Source: Flemingiibacterium sp045587285
GTDB taxonomy: Bacteria > Bacillota > Clostridia > Oscillospirales > CAG-272
DNA: 19,802 nt
Reading direction: 5' to 3'
NCBI GenBank assembly: GCA_045587285.1
Contig: JAZNBZ010000254.1
Coordinates: 1-19,802, forward strand
The position numbers were made by a program, and so were the translations under genes. Under the pieces are notes generated by a model. The model did not search any database. It saw only the letters and a list, made by a program, of their open reading frames with translations, and had not been told where the DNA came from. This document shows, piece after piece, positions 15,239 to 19,802 of the stretch; position 1 is the first letter of the stretch; each line of letters starts with the position of its first letter.

Positions 15239-15266
15239 GGAGTCAACCTGCGTTGGCTCCTTTTTT
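15239..15266 (+). terminator. Intrinsic terminator downstream of the glycine riboswitch
   Basis: GGAGTCAAC (15239-15247) pairs with GTTGGCTCC (15252-15260), nine pairs with one GU, with a 4-nt loop followed by six T. It begins 66 nt after aptamer II. Whether it is the switching terminator of the expression platform or the end of a vanished transcript is unclear; I see no obvious competing antiterminator. Confidence 0.8.
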
Positions 15267-15378
15267 GATTCAATTCTATAGCGCGTCATAACGGCAGAGC
15301 AGGCGGCGGAGCTTAAAGAGGGCTTCGACCGATAAAGGCTAACGGCTTTTGTCAGCACAAAAGCAGTGCTTGTGTAGA
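15267..15378 (+). pseudogene. Degraded gene-free block, possible 3' coding remnant
   Basis: No intact gene lies here. One frame at 15282-15335 reads RVITAEQAAELKEGFDR and stop, which looks like the tail of a real protein, but a TAG stands directly before it, so at most it is a relic of a gene once controlled by the riboswitch. After it come small hairpins such as CTTTTGT/ACAAAAG. I cannot name the lost gene, and chance resemblance is possible. Confidence 0.25.
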
Positions 15379-15415
15379 AAGAAGGACAGAGAATTTTACG
15401 TTCTCTGTCCTTCTT
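15379..15415 (-). terminator. Perfect 15-bp hairpin after the DAHP synthase gene
   Basis: The arms 15379-15393 and 15401-15415 pair perfectly around a 7-nt loop, 27 bp beyond the aroF stop. On the minus strand the stem ends in TTCTTTCT, a modest U tract. The arm contains AGGACAGAGAA, also present at the 3' end of glycine aptamer II (15164-15174), so it could be a relic of a second riboswitch expression platform. Confidence 0.5.
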
Positions 15416-15441
15416 ACTTGTATTAACGTTAAGCGTGAATT

Positions 15442-16452
15442 TTATTTCGCCGCCTCCCAAACGCGAACTACGCGCTTTACCGCGTCGTCGAACTGCTCGG
15501 GGGTGAGTGATTGCGGTCCGTCGCACAGCGCGTGCGCGGGATCGTTGTGTACCTCAATCATAAGTCCGTTTGCACCGCACGCGGCTGCTGCCATAGACAT
15601 CGGCAGAACGAGGTTTGCCTTGCCGCACGCGTGGCTCGGGTCTACGATTACGGGAAGGTGCGACAGCTCGTGCAGAACCGACACTGCGGAAATGTCGAGC
15701 GTGTTACGCGTCTGCGTTTCGAAGGTGCGTATGCCGCGCTCGCAGAGGATAACGTTTTCGTTACCGCCCGCCATAATATATTCGGCGCTCATAAGAAGCT
15801 CCTCGATGGTGTTTGCGAGACCGCGCTTTAAGAGAATGGGCTTGTTTGAATGGCCAAGCTCCTTTAAAAGCTCGAAGTTCTGCATATTTCTCGCGCCGAC
15901 CTGTATTACGTCAACGTCTGCGAAAAGGTCCAGGTGCGCGGCGTTCATTATCTCGGTGACGATAGGCATACCCGTTGCCTTTTTTGCTTCAAGAAGCAGC
16001 TTGATGCCGTCGTCGCGAAGACCTTGGAATGCATAGGGCGAGGTGCGCGGCTTGAATGCACCGCCGCGAAGTAGCTGTGCGCCCGACTTTTTGACCGCCT
16101 CTGCGACTGCGATGATCTGCTCCTCGCTCTCGATAGAGCACGGACCTGCGATGAAAACGAAATCCTCGCCTATCTTTATATCGCCGTTTGCGCCCGTGAT
16201 AGTTATAACGCTGTCGTCGGGGTGGAACTTGCGGTTGGCGTTTTTGTACGGCTCGCTTATGCGCTTGACCGCTTCAACTATCTCAAGGCCGGATACCGTG
16301 TCTATGTTGATGCGGCTCGTATCGCCGACGAGACCGAGGATGGTCTGGAAGTGTCCGCGCGTTTCGTGAACGTTCACGCCCTGCGCCTTGAGTCTTTCGA
16401 CAAGCTGTGTGAGCTTTTCTTCGCTTGCTCCGGGTTTGATTACTACTACCAT
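15442..16452 (-). CDS. aroF: 3-deoxy-7-phosphoheptulonate (DAHP) synthase, type I-beta with N-terminal regulatory domain
   Basis: It condenses phosphoenolpyruvate with erythrose-4-phosphate, the first committed step of the shikimate pathway to Phe, Tyr and Trp. The 336 residues hold an N-terminal ferredoxin-like regulatory domain (1-70, MVVVIKPGASEEKLTQLVE) known in Thermotoga-type enzymes to mediate feedback control by aromatic amino acids. The catalytic barrel follows, with AGPCSIES at 102-109, GGAFKPRTSPYAFQG at 130-144, the LLKRG motif, and metal ligands in PSHACGK and MIEVHNDP. AAGGAG precedes the ATG at 16452. It has its own consensus promoter and a long leader with a Phe/Tyr-rich peptide and a terminator. 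No other shikimate gene adjoins it here. Confidence 0.96.
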   Translation of the reverse strand: MVVVIKPGASEEKLTQLVERLKAQGVNVHETRGHFQTILGLVGDTSRINIDTVSGLEIVEAVKRISEPYKNANRKFHPDDSVITITGANGDIKIGEDFVFIAGPCSIESEEQIIAVAEAVKKSGAQLLRGGAFKPRTSPYAFQGLRDDGIKLLLEAKKATGMPIVTEIMNAAHLDLFADVDVIQVGARNMQNFELLKELGHSNKPILLKRGLANTIEELLMSAEYIMAGGNENVILCERGIRTFETQTRNTLDISAVSVLHELSHLPVIVDPSHACGKANLVLPMSMAAAACGANGLMIEVHNDPAHALCDGPQSLTPEQFDDAVKRVVRVWEAAK

Positions 16453-16503
16453 AATTTTTCTCCTTATATATGCGTGTTATTATTTTTTACAAATGAAAAC
16501 AAA

Positions 16504-16532
16504 AACTCCTCAGTGACTTTCACTGAGGAGTT
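16504..16532 (-). terminator. Attenuator terminator in the aroF leader
   Basis: A perfect 13-bp stem (16504-16516 with 16520-16532) has a 3-nt loop and, on the minus strand, leads into TTTTTGTTTT. It lies about 50 nt before the aroF start and about 60 nt after the leader-peptide stop, inside the transcript of the aroF promoter, so it must be read through for aroF expression. An upstream hairpin CGAAGC/GCTTCG (16547-16560) may be part of the switch. Confidence 0.85.
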
Positions 16533-16593
16533 AGTTTACGCTTTTTCGAAGCAAGCTTCGGTGACACGTTCTTTTTCGCAGCAAAAATCACTA

Positions 16594-16659
16594 TTACCTT
16601 TTCTTCGTAAAGTAAAAGTAATAGCAAAAGTATGCAAATGCGAAATTGCGAACGGTCAT
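16594..16659 (-). CDS. Phe/Tyr-rich leader peptide of the aroF attenuator
   Basis: A 21-codon frame starts with ATG at 16659, with AGAGG (16669-16673) nine bases upstream, and ends in three tandem in-frame stops (TAA TAG TGA). Residues 6-17 read FAFAYFCYYFYF: five Phe and four Tyr in twelve codons. It lies 44 nt after the predicted transcript start and ahead of a strong terminator, the classic layout of ribosome-mediated attenuation. Both Phe and Tyr are end products of the pathway that the downstream enzyme begins. Its function would be to make the ribosome pause when charged tRNA-Phe or tRNA-Tyr is scarce. The peptide itself probably has no other role. Confidence 0.85.
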   Translation of the reverse strand: MTVRNFAFAYFCYYFYFTKKR

Positions 16660-16709
16660 TTTAATTTACCTCTTGTTTCGTACGGTACCTTGCGGTATCG
16701 GTTTAGTTC

Positions 16710-16738
16710 ATTATATCACTAAAGCACGCGGCTGTCAA
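16710..16738 (-). promoter_or_regulatory. Consensus promoter of aroF and its leader
   Basis: On the minus strand a perfect TTGACA (16733-16738) and TATAAT (16710-16715) are 17 bp apart. Initiation near 16703 gives a leader of about 250 nt. Such a strong promoter fits control by termination rather than by initiation. Confidence 0.9.
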
Positions 16739-16789
16739 CGGGCAATTTTTACCAAAATTCGAGCTTTGGCAAACGCACGTCTTGTGGAA

Positions 16790-17728
16790 TTATTCCACTT
16801 TCATACCCTCGAGAGTGGCAATGACCGAGCGAAGCTCCTCGATATACGTACGGTCAAGCTCGGACAGACGGTAGGATTTCGGATAAACTATCATATCCTT
16901 ATAGTTGTAGTCCGCGTCGGAAACGCATCTTTGGACGAGTCCGTAGCGGTCGAGTATCTTCTGCGGAATGGTGGACACCCACATAAACGAGTTCGGTATG
17001 TTCGACAGCAGCTCCATTTGGCTTCCGCGCTCGAAAACGTAGATACGCTTGTTGGAGTTTTCGATGTTCTCCATACGCTTGGCTTCGATAGTGGGGAGCG
17101 TGGGCACGGCGTTGTCGCTGTGGAGTATTTCTATAGAGTTCGCGAGGTCGGCGCACGTAAGCACGGGCTTATTTGCAAGCGGGTGCTCCTTAGACATAAG
17201 CGCGATGTATCTGAACTGCCACAGAAGCTCGCTCTTTAACTCCTTCTCGCGCAGTAATCGCGTGAAATACTGCTCGAACACGTCGCGGTAACGGATAATT
17301 GCGAGGTTGTAGTTCGACTGAACGATATTCGAGATAGCCTCGACGGAGTTCGTTTCCTTATAATATATTTCTATCTCCTTATCCATATCGAGCCGCCTCA
17401 CAAAATTCGTGAAGCCGTAAGCCATATAGCTTCCGCGCGGTATGGAGATACTGAAGGACTGCTTTTCGTCGTGGTTTTTGTTGTAAATATGCTCAAGCTC
17501 GTCTATCTGCGCGAGGATACGCTTCGCGTAAACGAGGAATTCCTCGCCCTTCTGCGTGGTTATTATACCCTTCGAGGTTCGCTTGAAAATTGTGATGCCG
17601 AGATTTTCCTCGAGCTCGCGTATTGCCTTACTGAGGTTGGGCTGTCCCATAAAAAGGTTTTCCGCGGCTTGAGTGATAGAGCCCGTTTTTGATACCTCGA
17701 CGGCGTATTTAAGGTGCATTATATTCAT
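16790..17728 (-). CDS. LysR-type transcriptional regulator
   Basis: The 312-residue protein has the usual family length. Residues 1-60 form the winged helix-turn-helix (HLKYAVEVSKTGSITQAAENLFMGQPNLSKAIRELEENLG). FKRTSKGIITTQKGEEFLVYAKRIL then leads into the linker helix, and residues 90-300 form the effector-binding fold. The effector cannot be predicted. It lies 24 bp after the UDP-GlcNAc 2-epimerase gene on the same strand and has no clear ribosome-binding site (AAAGG at 14 bases), so it is probably the last gene of that operon. LysR regulators are often divergent from their target; here none is divergent. The downstream aroF promoter is one candidate target, but that is only proximity. A weak hairpin lies at 16750-16775, without a T tract. 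Confidence 0.92.
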   Translation of the reverse strand: MNIMHLKYAVEVSKTGSITQAAENLFMGQPNLSKAIRELEENLGITIFKRTSKGIITTQKGEEFLVYAKRILAQIDELEHIYNKNHDEKQSFSISIPRGSYMAYGFTNFVRRLDMDKEIEIYYKETNSVEAISNIVQSNYNLAIIRYRDVFEQYFTRLLREKELKSELLWQFRYIALMSKEHPLANKPVLTCADLANSIEILHSDNAVPTLPTIEAKRMENIENSNKRIYVFERGSQMELLSNIPNSFMWVSTIPQKILDRYGLVQRCVSDADYNYKDMIVYPKSYRLSELDRTYIEELRSVIATLEGMKVE

Positions 17729-17752
17729 AATGGGTGTCTTTGCCTTTCGCTG

Positions 17753-18865
17753 TTATTTCGAAAAGTAGCTCTTGATGGCTTCGGTGATGTAAAGGGACGC
17801 CTTTCCGTCGCCGTAAGGATTCTTGGCGCGCGCCATACGGTCGAATTCATCCTTATCCGTAAGGAGCGCCTCCGCCTCGGCAACGACGCGCTCGAAATCC
17901 GTGCCGATGACCTTTACGGTGCCTGCTTCGGCGGCTTCGGGACGCTCGGTTTCGGTGCGGAGCACGAGCACGGGCTTGTGGAAGGACGGAGCCTCCTCCT
18001 GAATTCCGCCCGAGTCGGACATAATGAAGTAGGATTTCGAGAGAAGATTGTGCATATCCGCAACGTCAACGGGATCCGTAAGGATAATGCGCGGATGGTT
18101 ATCAAGCAGCGGAAATACGACGTTGCGAACCGCAGGGCTCAGGTGTACGGGATAGATGAACTTGAGGTCGGGGTGACGCTTGGAAAGCTCGAGTATCGCG
18201 CGGCAGATGTTTTCGATGCCGCCGTTCTGATTTTCGCGGCGGTGCGCGGTGACGGTAATTATCTTTTCGTTATCGAAGTCGATAGCGCGGAGCGCTTCGT
18301 TTTCGAAAACGTAATCGGGCTTTACCGTGTATTGGAACGCGTCGAGCGCGGTGTTGCCCGTTACGAACACGTTTTTCGTGACGTTTTCGCGTTCAAGCTG
18401 CGTGCGGTTGAGCTCGGTCGGCGCGAAGTGAAGCGTGGCTATTTTCGTCGTGAGGTTGCGGTTTATCTCCTCGGGGAAAGGGGAGTAGATATCGTAGGTG
18501 CGCAGTCCCGCCTCGACGTGACCGACGGGTATTTGCGCGTAGAACGCCGCGAGTGCCGCCGCGAAGCTTGTAGTCGTGTCGCCGTGAACGAGCACGATGT
18601 CGGGTGTGGCGGATTTCATAACGTTCTCAAGACCGATGATAACGTCAGCGGTAATGCCGGTGAGGGTTTGTCCCTTCTTCATTATATTAAGATCGTAATC
18701 AGGCTTGACGCCGAAAAAGTCAAGTGCGCCGTCAAGCATTTCGCGATGCTGTGCGGTAACGCATACGATGCTTTCGATAGCCTCGTCTGCCTCGAGCGCC
18801 TTGACGAGCGGACACATTTTGATTGCTTCGGGGCGTGTTCCGAAAACGGACATAACCTTTATCAT
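17753..18865 (-). CDS. wecB: UDP-N-acetylglucosamine 2-epimerase, non-hydrolysing
   Basis: It interconverts UDP-GlcNAc and UDP-ManNAc, the precursor for teichoic-acid linkage units and surface polysaccharides (MnaA/WecB family). The 370 residues match the usual size. It shows FGTRPEAIKMCPLV at 8-21, HGDTTTS with Asp96, HVEAGLRT with Glu118, FPEEINR with Glu132, TAHRREN with His208, and SDSGGIQEEAP with the UDP-binding glutamates. These residues match the catalytic set of the bacterial enzyme. A strong AAGGAG stands seven bases before the ATG. It is 17 bp after the Mini-RNase III gene and 24 bp before the LysR gene. No other cell-wall sugar gene lies nearby. Confidence 0.96.
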   Translation of the reverse strand: MIKVMSVFGTRPEAIKMCPLVKALEADEAIESIVCVTAQHREMLDGALDFFGVKPDYDLNIMKKGQTLTGITADVIIGLENVMKSATPDIVLVHGDTTTSFAAALAAFYAQIPVGHVEAGLRTYDIYSPFPEEINRNLTTKIATLHFAPTELNRTQLERENVTKNVFVTGNTALDAFQYTVKPDYVFENEALRAIDFDNEKIITVTAHRRENQNGGIENICRAILELSKRHPDLKFIYPVHLSPAVRNVVFPLLDNHPRIILTDPVDVADMHNLLSKSYFIMSDSGGIQEEAPSFHKPVLVLRTETERPEAAEAGTVKVIGTDFERVVAEAEALLTDKDEFDRMARAKNPYGDGKASLYITEAIKSYFSK

Positions 18866-18882
18866 AGCTGTTCTCCTTGGTG

Positions 18883-19302
18883 TTATTTCGCCGTATTCGG
18901 CGCATTCTTTATTTCTGCTTCTAAATTTTCCATAACGTCAGCGTACGCGACTTTGAAAAGCTCGCTCGCTCTGTCCTGCTGTCCCGTAAGGTCGAGATAG
19001 GCAAAGAGAGCCTCCATTCCGGTCGCGCGCCGGTACTCGCGTGCGGATGCGCTTTTTGGGATGGCGATGCCGTTTGCGTTGCGTCCGCGCTTGTAAACGT
19101 ATTCCTCGTCCTCGGTCAATGTGGGCAGTATCCTGTCCATTCCTGCGCTTTGCGCGGTGGCGCGAACGAAATTCAGGGCTAAATGAGAAAGAGTGCCGCC
19201 GTTTGCGACGCCGAGCGAAACGAGATATTTGCGTACGAGAACCTCAAGCACAGCGTCGCCGAGATAGGCGAGCGTTGCACCGTTCATAAGTTTTGCATCC
19301 AT
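18883..19302 (-). CDS. mrnC: Mini-ribonuclease III (23S rRNA maturation)
   Basis: This is a small RNase III-type double-strand-specific nuclease lacking the dsRNA-binding domain; in Bacillus subtilis it trims both ends of pre-23S rRNA. The 139 residues match the family. MNGATLAYLGDAVLEVLVRKYL (catalytic Asp16 and Glu20 region) is the shortened RNase III signature. KRGRNANGIAIPKSASAREYRRATGMEALFAYLDLTGQ is the second conserved half, with its catalytic Glu. The start at 19302 has a weak ribosome-binding site; Met6 is an alternative. It heads an apparent three-gene operon and is divergent from the presumed rRNA operon at the window edge, whose transcript would be its substrate. In many Firmicutes the gene instead sits beside cysS. 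Confidence 0.95.
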   Translation of the reverse strand: MDAKLMNGATLAYLGDAVLEVLVRKYLVSLGVANGGTLSHLALNFVRATAQSAGMDRILPTLTEDEEYVYKRGRNANGIAIPKSASAREYRRATGMEALFAYLDLTGQQDRASELFKVAYADVMENLEAEIKNAPNTAK

Positions 19303-19343
19303 AAGCCGTCACTTTCAAAACGAATTCAATATAATCTTCCATT

Positions 19344-19372
19344 ATTATAACACATATTTGGCGCATAATCAA
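19344..19372 (-). promoter_or_regulatory. Promoter of the mrnC-wecB-lysR operon
   Basis: On the minus strand TTGATT (19367-19372), a 17-bp spacer and a perfect TATAAT (19344-19349) lie about 42 bp before mrnC. Confidence 0.75.
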
Positions 19373-19439
19373 GATGTTGGTCGAAAATACTTACTTTAAA
19401 CTGCGTTGAAAAGAAAAATAAAAAATTTCAAAAAAACTC

Positions 19440-19468
19440 TTGACAAACTCGGGACAATATGCTATACT
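19440..19468 (+). promoter_or_regulatory. Tandem promoter P1 of the presumed rRNA operon
   Basis: A perfect TTGACA (19440-19445), a 17-bp spacer and TATACT (19463-19468) are preceded by A/T tracts (19407-19437) that look like an UP element. Confidence 0.8.
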
Positions 19469-19493
19469 AATAAAGCTGTCCGCTTGGGAGGCC

Positions 19494-19529
19494 TTGAAAA
19501 AGATTTTGAAAAAAGTTTTGAAAAAGGGC
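19494..19529 (+). repeat. Three 12-bp TTGAAAAA repeats leading into promoter P2
   Basis: TTGAAAAAGATT, TTGAAAAAAGTT and TTGAAAAAGGGC follow each other without gaps at 19494, 19506 and 19518, and the -35 box TTGACA at 19530 keeps the same 12-bp step. The A tracts would form an UP element or a bent segment between the two promoters. Confidence 0.7.
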
Positions 19530-19558
19530 TTGACAAGGGAGCGGGGATGTGATATAAT
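19530..19558 (+). promoter_or_regulatory. Tandem promoter P2 of the presumed rRNA operon
   Basis: A perfect TTGACA (19530-19535) and a perfect TATAAT (19553-19558) with a 17-bp spacer, 90 bp after P1 and in the same register. Confidence 0.88.
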
Positions 19559-19802
19559 AATCGAGTCGCCGCGAAAAGCGACAGCAAAGCAAGCCAAGAA
19601 TGGTCATTGAAAATTGAACAACAAGAGATTAGGAAAGTACAAAGAGAAGTGAGGCATCGAGAGATGCTGTAATGGAAATTGGAAACGATAACTAAAGAAA
19701 ATCTCGACAATTCTTTTGAACACGAACAAAAGGTAAATTAAGTAAAAGAGCTAACAAACGATTAAGCTCTAAGATAGGTATCAAGCAGTGAAAAACAGAG
19801 AC
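19559..19802 (+). other. rrn: Leader of a presumed rRNA operon, cut by the window edge
   Basis: No coding frame is credible here. A boxA-like antitermination signal (TGGTCATTGAAAATTGAACA at 19601-19620) resembles those in Firmicute rRNA leaders and spacers. Small hairpins follow: GCATC/GATGC near 19654, and AGAGCT (19747-19752) with AGCTCT (19765-19770). Together with two tandem strong promoters and no gene start, this fits an rRNA leader. The 16S 5' end is not reached, so the assignment is inferred. Confidence 0.7.

Noticed and set aside
15013..15291. 92-codon plus-strand open frame
   Set aside because: It covers the glycine riboswitch and its terminator, with no ribosome-binding site; the conserved aptamer strings explain it.
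16681..16705. GGTACCG string near the aroF transcript start, reminiscent of a T-box
   Set aside because: It lies near the transcript start rather than before the terminator, and the rest of the T-box consensus (AGGGTGGTACCGCG) is missing. The leader peptide is the better explanation.
16784..16798. Palindrome GTGGAATTATTCCAC
   Set aside because: It spans the stop codon of the LysR gene with short arms and no T tract; probably coincidence.
17714..19000. 428-codon plus-strand open frame
   Set aside because: Codon-register shadow of the UDP-GlcNAc 2-epimerase gene, whose catalytic motifs are intact on the minus strand.
1..19802. CRISPR arrays, tRNA genes, prophage genes
   Set aside because: I looked for evenly spaced repeats, cloverleaf signatures and phage modules and saw none.

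Overview
The window looks like part of a chromosome from a low- to medium-GC Firmicute, most likely class Clostridia (inference). The reasons are a single-chain pyruvate:ferredoxin oxidoreductase, RNase Y, Mini-RNase III, a rhodanese-less ThiI, an A-type RNase P RNA, a tandem glycine riboswitch, strong AGGAGG ribosome-binding sites and sigma-A promoters that almost all have exactly 17-bp spacers. No species can be named from the sequence alone.

Layout, left to right. 1-3315 (-) is the pyruvate:ferredoxin oxidoreductase gene, cut by the window edge, with a consensus promoter and a long folded 5' leader. 3533-3751 (-) is a small ribbon-helix-helix protein. 3892-5454 (+) is the ComM/YifB AAA+ ATPase. 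Behind it, 5468-5619 holds a dense cluster of DnaA-box-like 9-mers arranged as two perfect inverted repeats. An AT-rich REP-associated tyrosine transposase follows (5672-6184, +) and carries two inverted copies of a 27-bp REP-like palindrome inside its own reading frame. 6203-9188 (-) is an apparent operon: lipoprotein, cysteine desulfurase, ProA. 9408-10043 (+) is a zinc-ribbon membrane protein that converges with the RNase P RNA gene (about 10466-10097, -). 10630-13032 (+) is a tRNA-processing pair: CCA-adding enzyme and ThiI. 13283-14830 (+) is RNase Y. 14979-15266 (+) is a promoter, a tandem glycine riboswitch and an intrinsic terminator with no intact gene behind them. 15442-16452 (-) is a DAHP synthase with its own promoter and a leader that encodes a 21-residue peptide very rich in Phe and Tyr, followed by a strong terminator: a candidate transcription attenuator. 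16790-19302 (-) is an apparent operon: Mini-RNase III, UDP-GlcNAc 2-epimerase, LysR-type regulator. The right edge (19440-19802, +) has tandem strong promoters and a leader resembling those of rRNA operons; the 16S gene itself is not reached.

How the parts fit. RNA metabolism dominates the right half: RNase P RNA, CCA enzyme, ThiI, RNase Y, and Mini-RNase III next to the presumed rRNA operon whose precursor it would mature. The cysteine desulfurase is a plausible sulfur donor for ThiI, 3.2 kb away on the other strand. The three most interesting signals are non-coding or tiny: the Phe/Tyr leader peptide and attenuator before the DAHP synthase, the DnaA-box cluster beside a REP-bearing transposase, and the orphaned glycine riboswitch.
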